64,000 nucleotides of DNA from Leptidea sinapis (Eukaryota > Arthropoda > Insecta > Lepidoptera > Pieridae): NCBI RefSeq assembly GCF_905404315.1, contig NC_066267.1, forward strand, positions 7,454,501 through 7,518,500, written 5' to 3'. This document shows positions 21,557 through 32,130 of this stretch, piece by piece (the first letter of the stretch is position 1; every line of letters begins with the position of its first letter). The position numbers and the translations under genes were made by a program. The notes beneath the pieces are model-generated. The model was not told the DNA's origin, did not search any database, and saw nothing but the letters and a program-made list of their open reading frames with translations.

Positions 21557-21612
21557 TCACTTAACACCAGGTGACCCGTACGCTCGTTTGTCCTCCTATT
21601 CCATAAATAAAT
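19880..21612 (+). mobile_element. LINE-D copy 1, 5'-truncated and internally deleted
   Basis: The first sequence shared with the longer LINE-D copy is at about 19880 (GATCCTAGTGCCTGCGCC). The 3' tail (TCACTTAACACCAGGTGACC, then CTCCTATTCCATAAATAAAT) ends near 21612. No clear target duplication was found. Similarity to the copy at 36960 is high on both sides of the deletion, so this is a comparatively young insertion. Assigned to the Jockey-related group of non-LTR elements by motif pattern. Confidence 0.85.
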
Positions 21613-21771
21613 AAAAAATCACGATTGTTAAGTATATGTTATTATGTTATATGATAAATAAGTAATAATAATCTAAGAAATTTATTAAATAAACCCATGC
21701 CATATATATTTTAACAATTTACACATATTGTGAGGCATATACATATATATTCTATTTTCTTAAAACATAGA

Positions 21772-22114
21772 AGGGGTCATCCATAAATGATGTCACACGT
21801 TAAAAGGGAGGTAGGGGTGTGACATCGTGTGACATCGTGTGACAAGGGGCGGGGAAGGGCCTTAAATTTTAAGACATCACATTTTTTCAAAATATAAATC
21901 GAATCAAATCATATCATTAGACTTTTAAAAATTAACAAAAAAAGTAATCGGAACACTCCTGTTTAAATTTCATACATTTCCAATGGAAAAATTAAATATC
22001 ATGTATCACACACTATATAGGGGGAGGTCTCACATATGTGACCAGCTGTGACCATGATGGGGGAAGGGTCACAAAATTATGAAATTTGTGTGACGTTATT
22101 TCTGAATGGCCCCT
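21772..22114. mobile_element. Inverted-repeat element, AGGGG(T/C)CAT type
   Basis: Left end AGGGGTCATCCATAAATGAT then GTCACACG. Right end TGTGACGTTATTTCTGAATG then GCCCCT. These are about 28-bp imperfect inverted termini. The interior is non-coding and includes a short GACATCGTGT tandem repeat near 21820. The termini resemble a widespread animal DNA-transposon repeat. The family is not determined. Confidence 0.7.
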
Positions 22115-22562
22115 AAGTACTAAAAGTGGAAGCTAAACCAAAGGCTAACTTTTATATCTATTCACTTAGAAATTTTGCAGAATAATATATCTTGGACTTT
22201 TAGTAACTTTTAGTTTTAAATATATATTTGAAGAATGGATTTGAAAAATATCTTTAACTGGTAATTGCTTTGCGTTTAAATGAAGTGCTTATATAGTTTA
22301 GCTAATTCTCTCATTTCTTCTCTTGAATAATTTATAAAGCGTCGAAGCGAAAATTTAATTCAGCATTTCATTCCACTTTTAGGTCCACTACAAAAATAAA
22401 GCAAGTTTCGTACACCGACTCGATTAAGCAAATATTTCCACACAAACAGAGAAAACGCCGCAAACGGTTCATCCTTTGTATCCTTCAACTATTTGTACCT
22501 TTGCGCTCATCATTACGTATATAAATTATACTATAATTTCTTTATTTATTCTTATAACAAAT
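22115..22562. other. AT-rich stretch, nothing recognised
   Basis: No frame or repeat seen. Confidence 0.45.
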
Positions 22563-22747
22563 ACCAGTGGTGGTATTGGGAAGGGCGCCGTAGCTAAATT
22601 TTCAAGGTTATAAGCGCAATTGTAGAGTCGCTCAGAATTTTTGTGTTTGTCATGAATCCTGAGCGGCACTGCATTGTAATGGGCACGGCGTATCAATTAT
22701 CATCAGCTGAACATCCCTCTCGTCTCGTCCTTTATTTTCATACAAAA
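22563..22747 (+). mobile_element. Family A SINE-like repeat, copy 6, internally deleted
   Basis: The 5' ACCAGTGG is followed almost at once by GGGCGCCGTAGCTA, so about 100 bp of the 5' half is missing. The 3' half is complete to CGTCTCGTCC. Confidence 0.75.
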
Positions 22748-22814
22748 CGCTGTCTTTACAACGATCTTAACTTACAGTTTTCATTAAAAAAAAACTAATA
22801 CCAAAATAAATTTA

Positions 22815-23338
22815 ACTATTATCTAACTACTACAACAAAGCTTTTGACTCCCTAGAACATAATGCAATATGGAACTCTCTTAAAGTTCAAGGAGTTCGTG
22901 GAAAAATAATAAATATTTTAAAGAATGTATGCTCCAAAATCACAGTTCGAATAAAATTGAATAAAGCCAGCCGCGAGTATAGTATATATATATCCCAATA
23001 GACAGGGAGATCCTATATCCCATTATAAGAATTGTCATCGTCTGTGACAGATCAGTTTGCTTCTCAATAAAATTTTAAATAATGCCGTCGTGAGTTGTGA
23101 AAAAGTATCAAAAACGATACTATATAAGTATTTGTAGCCATATATGATTATTAAAGGGAGAAAAAAATTGTGTAACGGTGCTTCACTTGCTAATATCACG
23201 GCGCGGAGTCCTTCTTTTTTTACTCGTCCATGTATTAGAAATGATATTTAGAAATCTTGAATGGGAAAGTGAGCGACTTAATATAAATGGGGAAAAACTA
23301 AACCATCTACGATTTGCGGACGAAGAAACTAGAGCATA
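22815..23338 (+). pseudogene. Old RTE LINE, upstream half (RT palm)
   Basis: A decayed RTE-clade reverse transcriptase. KAFDSLEHNAIWNSLKVQGV (motif A region) is readable at about 22838-22895, then ILKNVCSKITVRIKLN. After several stops, INGEKLNHLRFADE (the palm motif that includes the usual xADD position, here FADE) reaches 23330. Multiple stops and deletions show great age. The element is interrupted at 23338 by another RTE copy and resumes at 24182. Confidence 0.75.
23326..23338. repeat. 13-bp target site duplication, left copy
   Basis: AAACTAGAGCATA, identical to 24182-24194, marks the insertion of the minus-strand RTE. Confidence 0.85.
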
Positions 23339-24181
23339 ATAATAATAAATAAAATAAAATAAAAAACCTTTTATTTCTTGTTTCACATTATAAAGGTTTA
23401 CAATTAAAAAACAATAAAGTAGTGTATAATTATGCATTATCTAAGAATTAATTAATTTTAGTTAGAATTTTAGTAAAGATTTAATAATAATGTAATAAGA
23501 AAATTAATGTGGTTGCAAGAACCCCTCTCAACGGAAGGTGAAGGCCTCCTCCAGAGTTGACCAGAGTTCTCTATCTTTTGCAGTTCGTATCCAGTTGGTA
23601 CCCGCTGTTTTTACAATGTCGTCTGTCCAGAGCGCGATTGGTCTACCTCTTTTTCTATCGCCAAATGGTCCTAGCCATGATGTTGTCTTTATGGTCCAAC
23701 GATTGTCAGTTAGTCCGGCTAGATGTCCAGCCCATCTCCATTTTAGTTTCTGTGAGTAACTGAGTGCGTCGATGGCTTTAGTTTTCTGTCTTATGATAGT
23801 ATGTCGGATTTTTTATATCTTCTTGATTTTCAGAATGCTTCTCACCATACTTCTTTGACTGGTTATGATCTTATTTTTTAGTTCTTCCAAGTTTGGCAGG
23901 CGTAGGTTAGTGAGGGGAGTAGGCAGGTGTTCCTTACTCTACTTTTCAGCTTTATGGACATGTCAGTTTTTAGGATTTCTTTGAGATTCCAAAACTTCTT
24001 CCACGTGATGTTGCCCCTCCTCTCTACTTCTTGTTCATTGTTTTGTTGATTAAACGAGATTTGATTTCCTAGGTATGTGTAGGTATCAGCATAAGTAAGT
24101 GGTTGATTTTGGAGATAAATTGTTATTTTAGTGTGGTGCGTCATTACATTTGTTTTTTCTAAATTGATTTCCAAGCCTACT
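23339..24181 (-). mobile_element. RTE LINE inserted into older RTE
   Basis: A minus-strand, 5'-truncated RTE element. Its coding remnant starts at the truncation point with EINLEKTNVMTHHTK (24174 downwards) and continues TYLGNQISFNQQNNEQEVE and SLTYACQTWKN. After a stop it resumes as KLKWRWAGHLAGLTDNRWT and GRPIALWTDD, the standard RTE C-terminal region. It ends in a TTATT-type simple repeat at the insertion site. The flanking 13-bp duplication proves retrotransposition into the older copy. The frame is broken and the RT domain absent. Confidence 0.85.
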
Positions 24182-24194
24182 AAACTAGAGCATA
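24182..24194. repeat. 13-bp target site duplication, right copy
   Basis: AAACTAGAGCATA, identical to 23326-23338. Confidence 0.85.
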
Positions 24195-24900
24195 TGCTAC
24201 AACAATTGTCAAATGAAAGTATTAAAGTAAAATAATGATGACAAACTCTGATAGAAAAGAAATTAAAGTAGATGGTAAAACAATTGAATATGTAGATTAA
24301 TACGTTTACCTGGGGAATTTATTATCAATCAAAGACTGTATGACAAAAGAAATCGATAGAAGGGTCACAAACTCCTGGAAAAGATATTGGTCACTCAGAT
24401 AAGAAGACAAGATATTGGTGATGAAGAACAAGCATATTATCATTAATGACAAAAGAAAGGTTTAATGCTTGCATACTACTATGTTTAACTTATGGATCAC
24501 AAACATGGGCCCTAAACGAAAAAATCTCACAACATTAAGAACTTGCCGAAATTCTATGGAAAGAAGCGTTCTAGGTGTTAGATTGAGAGACAGAATGAAG
24601 CTGCGGGACATAAAAGAAAAAACAAAATTTTAAAATGTAAGCAGAATTATTAAACAGCAAAAATGGCGATGGACAGGCCATATGATCAGAGATAATTCTG
24701 AAAAATTGACAAAAAAAAGTGACGGAGTGGTACCCCAGAAACGGAAAAAGAAAAAGAGGCAGGCAATCCAAAAGATGGGAGGATGACATCCAAAACTTGG
24801 TCGGAAGCATGTGGACTCGTCTAGCCAGAGATAGAACGACTTGGGAAAATTTAGAGGAGGCCTATGTCGAGAGACACGCAGCAAGTTTTTTAATATTTAA
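24182..24900 (+). pseudogene. Old RTE LINE, downstream half
   Basis: Continues the RTE copy interrupted at 23338. Readable remnants are EIKVDGKTIEYVD, YVYLGNLLSIKDCMTKEIDR, RSVLGVRLRDRMKLRDIKEK, KWRWTGHMIRDNSEKLT, and finally KRWEDDIQNLVGSMWTRLAR then DRTTWENLEEAYVERHA. These are the C-terminal blocks of RTE polymerases in the right order but in shifting frames. Confidence 0.8.
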
Positions 24901-25000
24901 GTTATGCAATATATTTCAATGTAATGTAGCAGCATTAAGGTCGCAATCTGCACGTAAGGTGACCAAAAAGCTGGCTGAAACCAACGTTCAGATCAACATC

Positions 25001-25080
25001 GTAATTGTGCAGGTCACTTTGAAACACAAGATATTCAGTCTCATTAGATCAGTAATTACACGTCCTACGGTGCAACAGAA
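25001..25080 (-). mobile_element. Very decayed family A fragment
   Basis: GTCACTTTGAAACACAAGAT, then TCTCATTAGATCAGTAATTA and CGTCCTACGGTGC line up with the middle of family A (GTCACCTTGAGACATAAGAT and so on) with many substitutions. It is much older than the other copies. Confidence 0.5.
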
Positions 25081-25293
25081 AAAGACGCCACAAAGTCAGT
25101 CAGTCAACGTACGCCAGATTACATTACTCTGTTCATAACCGCATAATATCACTATTAGGTTCTGCAGAAAAACTCATAGCAGGTACAAATCAAACAAAGA
25201 TATGTGCAACGATAGTCCACCCAAATTTGAAGTGATAACTCATATATATATATATTCAAGAATCGTAACTATTAATATAATATATCTTATCTA

Positions 25294-25704
25294 TCTATAA
25301 ATATAAAAATGAATTGCTGTTCGTTAGTCTCGCTAAAACTCGAGAACGGCTTGACCGATTTGGCTAATTTTGGTCTTGAATTATTTGTGGCAGTCCAGGG
25401 AAGGTTTTAAAGGTTTGAATAAACATGAAAATCCCCGTTTTTATATAAAAACAACAATTTTGATTTTCCTCCCACGTGTCCCCCGTTGTTCAGAAATCAA
25501 ATATAAATAATAGTTTAAAATGAATAACTAATTAGAATTTTTATATCTTTCTAACTTTCTGAGGAGGTAAAAAATAAACTTCCTTAAAACACGGGTAGCA
25601 CTTAAAAAAATGATACCTTTTGTTTGTTTTAAGTTTCTTTTATACAAAAGTTAAGGTCTTTTATGTATCGATTGAGGCAGTACGAAGTCTGCCGGGTCAG
25701 CTAG
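25294..25704 (+). mobile_element. Helitron E3, first of a tandem pair
   Basis: Begins TCTATAAATATAAAAATGAA and TTGCTGTTCGTTAGTC, and ends CCGGGTCAGCTAG followed by T. The middle differs from copies at 33491 and 43821 (it has AATAGTTTAAAATGAA and ACTAATTAGAATTTTTATAT), so it is a subfamily. Confidence 0.8.
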
Positions 25705-26204
25705 TATATATATATAAAAATGAATTGCTTTTCGTTAGTCTCACTAAAACTCGAGAACGGCTGGGCCGATTTGGCTTATTTTGGTCTTGAATTATTTGGA
25801 GTTCCACTCCAGATAAGGTTTATAAGGTGAATAAATATGAAAATGCTCGGAATTAAATAAAGACAACAATTTAATTATTCCTTTGATCCCCCCGTCGTTC
25901 AGAAACGAAATTGAAAGAATAGTTTAAAATGAAAAACTAATTAGAATTTTTATATATTTCCTTCTCTTAGGAGGTAAAAAAGAAACTTAATTTTAGCTGA
26001 TTATAGTTGGTAGATTACTTACAGTTGTTAACTATCTATCAGATTATTTTTATATAAATTGATAAAATATGGCGATATCTTCATTTAATATAAAGTTAAT
26101 AAAGTTTTAAGAAATAAAGATGAAATGAAATGAAAGATAAAGATTTTTATAAAAAGTACGTGTTTAGTCATGTGTTTGCGAACGAAGTCCCAGGTATCAG
26201 CTAG
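25705..26204 (+). mobile_element. Helitron E4, second of a tandem pair
   Basis: Starts directly after the CTAG end of the previous copy with TATATATATATAAAAATGAA. It shares the same middle block and ends TATCAGCTAG. It carries about 180 bp of extra sequence (from about 26000) not found in E3. Head-to-tail arrangement. Confidence 0.75.
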
Positions 26205-26847
26205 TAATCAATAAAAAATCATATTTATAAATAACCTTGTCTTACATTATAATAAATTTAAGTAATCAATTAAGCGTTTCTCAGGTAATTAATATTAAAT
26301 AGTTCAACTTTTTTTTCTCATAAATAATTAGTTTAAGGCGACACTAAATGCCAGCGATCTTGAGCGATATGAGTTCACCGCTGCTGGCCCGCCATCTATG
26401 TAACAAAGCCAATATTTTCAAAATTCTTGCGTGGAAAACAGTTTATTGCTTACAATCCACGTTATTCACTACTAATCTGAATAAATGAACAACTTTTATG
26501 AGAGAAGTACCAAAAAAATGCGTCACGCCATGCCAAAAAATATGTTTAACTTCAAAGAAAAGTGGAAGTTCAAAAAGGCTCGGCAATGTTAACTATAACC
26601 AACAGCAAGCATTAGCAACCTACATATAAGACTTAAGGATATGTGTAACAGAATTAAGTAGTGTTCATAGCTCGAAATGCTATACTTTCGCCGCAAAACT
26701 TGTCTAAAAACACCATGTTTGCGTGCTTTCTGCTTTCTCTTCGCCTTAAGTAACTTCTGTCGGGCACACGTTTTTTTCCATACTGGCTTAATACTAACAT
26801 AAAACAAAACAACACTCTTAAATTAAAATTGACGATAATAAATATTC
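26205..26847. other. Unassigned stretch
   Basis: A slightly GC-richer patch at 26340-26400 (CAGCGATCTTGAGCGATATG) stands out. Short minus-strand frames at 26589-26869 lack any recognisable domain. Confidence 0.4.
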
Positions 26848-28085
26848 TTTTTTTTTTTTTTAAAACCATTTATTTCTGATACAACATTATAAAACGATGT
26901 ATACATATTATTCTGCCAAACTGCGCAGCAGTTTGTCGGCAGTAATTCTCGTGTTTCGCAAATTATCAAATCAATATTATGTTTTTGTGTGCGACAATTT
27001 AAAAGTCCCTACCAGTATTTCTTAAGTCTATTTATTATGGACATTGTGCTAAGTAGAACTTTCGCAATAAGTTTTTCATCTGATTTTTTGTTTTACAATT
27101 CGACAATTGTGACGCTATATGGGTAGTTAATTCATTTATTAATGTAGGTATTACCCATTGCATGCTACGCATACCGTAATAATTACATATTTTAGGTACC
27201 ACTAGCTTGTTTTTGTTAGATAGCCGAGTTGAGTAGGTATGCACTCTCTGTACTACAAATTTATTTATATCTCGATATTGTTCGATTAACGTTAATAATT
27301 TTACCTTTTTATCAATTGGAATAATACTACATATTTTAAACAAGCGTTCATAGTTCCCGTTAAGTTTGTTTTTTATATTTCTGTTCACTAAGAGCTTTAA
27401 TGTTCTTATTTGCAAAGTTTTGATTTTATTTTTATTCGTAGTAAAAGTTAGTCCATAGCTACTCAATCCGTAACTAATTGTTGCCTCGACCAAAGAGTGA
27501 TACAGGGTGTACAAAATATTTTTACCCACCGATGACTTTAAGTGATAAATTTTACCAAATACTGTGCGGAGTTTCGAACATACTGAGTTAACATGTGCAT
27601 TCCATGAGAAATTTTTATCAACAATGAGCCCTAGATATTTATACGACGTTACCTGTTCCAACTGACTACATTGACATATTTGTGAGGAACTATGCAAGCA
27701 AGAGTAACTATGTCCTATTATTTTAATTTTAATATCTTTATATTTACTATATGGTGAGAATATAGGCATACATTTTGTCTTTTCCATATTAATAATAATT
27801 CCATTGTCATGTGCCCATTTATTAATATTATTAAAATCTTGTTGCAATATGATTTGAATAAGATTTGGGTCTCTACTACTATACAATAAACATGTGTCAT
27901 CAGCATACATATATGCTTTACAATTTTTTATAACTTTGCTCATACTGTTCACATGAATACTATATCCTATCGGACCAAATATGGAGCCAGTTGGAACACC
28001 ATTTAATACTGTACCTGGATCACTCTCTGCTCCAAGGACATTTACTTTAAGTAGCCTGTTTTTGAAATAGTTTTGGAACCAGATT
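26848..28085 (-). mobile_element. Non-LTR retrotransposon, 5'-truncated
   Basis: Minus-strand element ending in a poly(A) run (T's at about 26849-26862). It has a ~170-bp 3' UTR and a coding region starting inside the RT palm at about 28085. Upstream of the open frame the codons still read VLNGVPTGSIFGPIGYSIHV (the xGxPQGS motif region with Q replaced by T). No matching copy elsewhere in the window. No target duplication could be confirmed. Confidence 0.8.
27035..27952 (-). pseudogene. Reverse transcriptase, C-terminal half (305 codons open)
   Basis: An open frame of 305 codons, starting at an internal GTG rather than a real start. It includes the catalytic box YMYADDTCLLYSS (residues ~14-26), then INKWAHDNGIIINMEKTKCM and QVTSYKYLGLIVDKNFSWNA, the thumb region YHSLVEATISYGLSSYG, and a C-terminal HTYSTRLSNKNKLVVPKI-type tail. 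This order matches CR1/Jockey-group polymerases. The YADD aspartates are kept. The upstream palm, fingers and endonuclease are missing by 5' truncation, so no active enzyme is expected. The long open frame suggests a fairly recent insertion. Confidence 0.85.
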
Positions 28086-28284
28086 TCTCAAACAAGATCT
28101 GATATAACATATACTTATAGAAGTTAGAAAAATCTAGAAAACATGAAATTCAAATTAGAAATACATAACGTACTTTTTAAATTAGTTACTTATATGAAAT
28201 TTCTCTATTTACGTTTTTCGCAACTTATTTTAATATGATGACAAGTATAATAATATTTGTAAGTTAACAGTCCAATATTTAATC

Positions 28285-28688
28285 AAGCTCCTTCCAACTA
28301 AATTGGGCAAGTTTTCCAATTCAGCCACAGCTCTATAAATCTTGTAAGAATCCTGAATTCATAAGCTGATCTAATTTGTCAGCCTCACTACTTACTGTTG
28401 GACTGGACAGATGGTGCTCATTATTTGGCGCTTCACTATCACTGTTATATTGTATTTGTAGAGTAAGTATGTTTCCCATTTGAAGATATATCCAAAAACA
28501 GCAATAAGCAACCAATTTCAGTACACTTTTATGTGAAACAATTAAATTTAAATAAAATAATTTTATTTAGGCTCCAATTAAAAAAAACCCTTGAAGAACT
28601 ATAGATAATAGAAATATAAACTAACTTTTATCCCTATTCGTTAAGCAACGAACTTCTTATTTATAATTTTTGTCGTTAGTTAGTATTA
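28285..28688. repeat. Tandem ~404-bp unit, copy 1
   Basis: First of three imperfect tandem units that begin AAGCTCC. Shared blocks are CAGCCACAGCTCTA, TTCATAAGCTGATCTAATTT then GTCAGC, TTTGGCGCTTCACTATCA, and GTTTCCCATTTGAAGATATA. See the exon-like frame at 28333-28515. Confidence 0.75.
28333..28515 (-). other. Exon-like frame inside tandem unit 1
   Basis: A 60-codon open frame on the minus strand, with MGNILTLQIQYNSDSEAPNN in its middle and EADKLDQLMNSGFLQDL at its end. The EADKL.QLMNSG stretch is partly kept in units 2 and 3 (complements of GTCAGC and TTCATGAGCTGAACTA), but stops and frameshifts interrupt those. It could be a terminal exon of an unknown gene or chance coding within a repeat. 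No family recognised and no clear splice signals. Confidence 0.3.
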
Positions 28689-29080
28689 AAGCTCCTCTAA
28701 ATAAAAGCCAGTTTTGCCTCGAATTAGGCAATTTTTTTATTATAACCACAGCACTATTGATCTTGTGACCACCTGAAATTCATGAGCTGAACTAGTTTGT
28801 CAGCCTTATTTGGCGCTTCACTATCAATGTGATATTTGTAGAGTGTATTTATATAGGTATCTGTAGAGTATGTTTCCCATTTGAAGATATATCCAAAATC
28901 GTTAATAAGCTTCTAATTTCAGTATAGTTTTACTTGAACCAGTAAAGTTATATGACTAACTTAGGTTTCAATTTAAAAGAATTACTCTAACAATTATAGA
29001 TCATAGAAAAATAAACTAACTTTGAACATCCTTATTTATCATTTAAATGATAGTATATAATATCTATAAAATTATAAGTA
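28689..29080. repeat. Tandem ~400-bp unit, copy 2
   Basis: Begins AAGCTCCTCTAAATAAAAGC. Shares TTCATGAGCTGAACTAGTTT and GTTTCCCATTTGAAGATATA with unit 1, and GTTTTGCCTCGAAT with unit 3. Its end is interrupted by the family A copy at 29081. Confidence 0.75.
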
Positions 29081-29383
29081 TATTTTATGAACATAAGTGA
29101 CGGGCAGGACGTTTAGCTGATAGTAATTGATACGCCCAGCCCGTTACAATGCAGTGCCGCTCAGAATTCTTGAAAGACCCAAAAATTCTGAGCAGCACTA
29201 CAACTGCGCTCGTCACCTTGAGACACAAGAAGTTAAGTCTCGTTTGCCCAGTAATTTAACTAGCTACGGCCTTTAAGACTGAGACACAACAATGCTTACA
29301 CATTACTGCTTCACGGCAAAAAAAGCGCCGTTGTGATACTCATAATCTAGCCGGAAACCTGTGCAAAGAAGCATCCCACTGGT
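29081..29383 (-). mobile_element. Family A SINE-like repeat, copy 7
   Basis: Sits between tandem units 2 and 3. Subtracting it makes the unit spacing 404 and about 420 bp, so it was inserted after the triplication. Confidence 0.8.
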
Positions 29384-29409
29384 AAATGGTAGTTCGTATT
29401 ATTATTATT

Positions 29410-29650
29410 AAGCTCCTATAAATAATAGTCAGTTTTGCCTCGAATAAGGCAAATTGTCTAATTTAGCCACAGCGCTATTAATCTTGGAAGCCATCTTGAA
29501 TTCATGAGCTGAACTAATTTGTCAGCAACACTATTAGCATCACTTTTGTTCTGGTCCGATGAATTCTATTATTTGAGGCGCCACAATCAACTTTATGTAT
29601 TCCTTTAATTTTTGTGAGTTTTAGATGCATTCATTGTCCTTACCAATCTC
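29410..29650. repeat. Tandem unit, copy 3, partial
   Basis: Begins AAGCTCCTATAAATAATAGT and shares GTTTTGCCTCGAATAAGGCA, AGCCACAGCGCTATTAATCT and TTCATGAGCTGAACTAATTT with the other units. The second half diverges. Confidence 0.7.
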
Positions 29651-29982
29651 ACATGATATTATACACTTCTCATCAAAAACATTCGAAAAATCTCTGAAGT
29701 CGTGGTCTTGAATGAGTTTCATGTTTTTTTTACAAAAAATAAACAATGTCAGGTTATTGTGTATATTTTAAGGTATCGTTTAACGATCATTTATGTTTCA
29801 TATTTAAATTTAAATTCTTTACTAGATCTTATTTAGTAATTAAAAACCAATTATAATAGTATAATGAATTTAAGCTCCTTACTGGATGAAAATCAACAGT
29901 GGGATCAGACAGGATTCCGAAAAATCTTTTTAAGAAATCGTCACAACGATCTTCACGTATTGATGCATAACATTCAAAAGAC
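29651..29982. other. AT-rich stretch, nothing recognised
   Basis: A further AAGCTCCTTACTGG at 29871 may be a fourth, mostly lost, unit boundary. Not supported by the following sequence. Confidence 0.4.
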
Positions 29983-30490
29983 AAATTATTTAAGTTACTT
30001 TAGTGTTAATTCCGCCAATATTTTTTTTTAAAACAATTCGACACGTGTTTCGCCTCTACACGAGGCATCCTCAGGACGTGTTGTCTCGCCAAAATCTAGC
30101 ACGAACCTGAATCAAATGAGCCGGAAGCCGCTCTTTTATACCCTCGTCCCATGAAATGACGCGCTGTGATTGGTCGGCTGTTGTGACGTATTACCCCCGG
30201 AAGAGACACGTAACAAAGGTGATGGGACTAAATTTGTTTGTTCATTCAACAATTTAAACATGTTAATTTTGTGTTTTATTATTTCTAATTGCTCTAACAC
30301 ATTTAAGCGAAATCCTTTTTCACATGTATGTAAAATATTAAAATCATAAAACCTGTATCAATAAAATGTTTCGCGAAGTGTGATTTTTCGGGATGATTAT
30401 TCGTAAATGCGGCAATATGTTCCTTTAAACTGAAACAAAAAAAAAAACAAATATTGGCAGAATTAACACTAAAGAAAACTTAAATAATTT
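29983..30490 (-). mobile_element. Penelope-like element 3' portion with inverted flanks
   Basis: Read on the minus strand, the upstream part encodes KEHIAAFTNNHPEKSHFAKH then FIDTGF, and FRLNVLEQLEIIKHKIN then LLNEQTNLVPSPLL. These match the C-terminal GIY-YIG endonuclease end of Penelope-like polymerases. A non-coding region follows, with TATAAAAGAGCGG (about 30129-30141) and the block GTCCTGAGGATGCCTCGTGT. The segment is bounded by ~42-bp inverted repeats (29983-30023 and 30449-30490, core CTTTAGTGTTAATTC). RT and most of the endonuclease are missing. Confidence 0.75.
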
Positions 30491-31007
30491 TTATAATTAT
30501 GGATTTCCGCAAAGTAACGCCTAATTCAATAAATTTTCATTCAAAAGACTCCTTAAGTATATACGTGAGTATATCAGCGTTATAAAAAAAATGCAAAGAC
30601 AGGTAAAGTAACAAATATAATAAATGATTAAAAGACGTCTCTATCTCAGATGGAAGAAGACGAAACAGGCGACAAAGAATGAGATTGAAGGTACCTAATG
30701 TAAAAAATATGCAAGATCAAAATGGCAACAAAAAGAACAAAAATAAAAAACATAACGTTTAGGAAAACACTAGGAAATCCCCTTGTCGAAGCCCAAAGGA
30801 TATTTTGATACTAATATTACTAATGTCGAAAAGAAAAATTAATAAATGATATAAAGATAAATGTAATTAAGCATTGTAGCAGTCGTAGTGTATAAAGTAA
30901 TATCAGAAATAAAGGCTATTTGTATTGTATTTGTAATTCGAGTTACACCTGTTTCCAATCAACTCTACCAAGAAATCTTACGTGAGCCATTTTAAACTCA
31001 CTAATCA
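30491..31007. other. Unassigned; possible RTE-like relic
   Basis: At 30640-30945 codons such as FRKTLGNPLVEAQRIF resemble the last residues of RTE polymerases and are followed by AATAAA-rich DNA. The match is weak. Confidence 0.3.
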
Positions 31008-31092
31008 AGTTGATTATAGACGAAGGCACTACGTGCATTACGTAGAATGTTTCCTTAAGTGACTGCAATTAATTCATTAGTGGCAGTGCTTA
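31008..31092 (+). repeat. Repeat K, copy 1
   Basis: AGTTGATTATAGACGAAGGC, CTACGTGCATTACGTAGAAT, then TTCATTAGTGGCAGTGCT. Resembles 35068-35150 with the same block order. Class unknown. Confidence 0.45.
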
Positions 31093-31995
31093 TTTAGCGC
31101 TACAAATTTAAAGAAATCTGAAGTTGATGAATGAAGAAGATGACAGACGTTTTAGATGTTGCGAAAGCGTTTGATAAACTTTAGCTTAGTTTGTAGGAAG
31201 TTTTTGGATATCCTCGCATCATTTCTAATTGTTTCAAGCCAAACAAGATGACGCCTTTTCAGAACTGAAAGAAAATGCCTTCTCCGAACAATAGCACACG
31301 ATTGTCCTAGGTCTGTATTAAATATATAACTATGATATTTCAAATCTAGCCAACAATATCATTGCAAATTTTACCAGATGAGATGCTGTGATGGCAAGGG
31401 CAAGAAGTTGTGGTGCTTAAAATACGATCAGCATTTAACACCATCTATGATTAGATTGATTTGACCTATCAAACTGATTCCAAATCAACTAATAAAAATT
31501 AAACGGAGAATACAGTCAAATAGTTAGGTAAGCTTATAGCGTACTGATTACACGGCAAGCAGTTTTAGTTATCATTGAACAACTCTTATTAAAACAGATC
31601 CTTATGCGAGTGTGATACTTACAAAATTCAACTGTATTTAAACAATGCTTATAGAATAAAATGGCCCTGGTAATGACACAGGACTTTCACCGTGACCTTA
31701 AGTTGAATCTAGTCGTGACAATTAGGAATAAAAAAATACGCAGAAGCAAAGACATTTTATAATAACCCCACAAATGAGTATTAAATTAATTGTAGTAAAT
31801 GAAGTGCATTTCAGATTAGATTTTGTTTTGAGATGATTCATTTCTCATCAAGCATCTTTACAATATAATAACCCGTTCGATAATTTGCATAAGTAATATA
31901 AGCCTGTAATGCATGCCTTTTGGATTTCCTAAACTGGTTTTTTAATATTTGCTACCGAATTATTCTAAAATATATGTTTGTAGTATTTTTTGTAG
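31093..31995. other. AT-rich stretch, nothing recognised
   Basis: A 63-codon frame at 31152-31343 (-) has no recognisable domain. Confidence 0.45.
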
Positions 31996-32093
31996 TCCTC
32001 CCCTGTGGGTTCGGTGGCGCGCCTCGTTGACACACACCTTAATTCAATCGATAACCTGTGATGGTAAGTAGAATATGACAACTAGAACTGTCC
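31996..32093 (-). repeat. Repeat I, copy 2
   Basis: The complement of TCCTCCCCTGTGG, GGCGCGCCTCG and CTAGAACTGTCC matches 9380-9467. A TCAAACTTTGATAGTAGCG block follows at about 32111. Confidence 0.6.
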
Positions 32094-32130
32094 AACAAAA
32101 TTGTAACTGTATCAAACTTTGATAGTAGCG

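Noticed and set aside
28285..29650. CRISPR-like array
   Set aside because: Units are ~400 bp, imperfect and only three. The setting is a eukaryotic genome.
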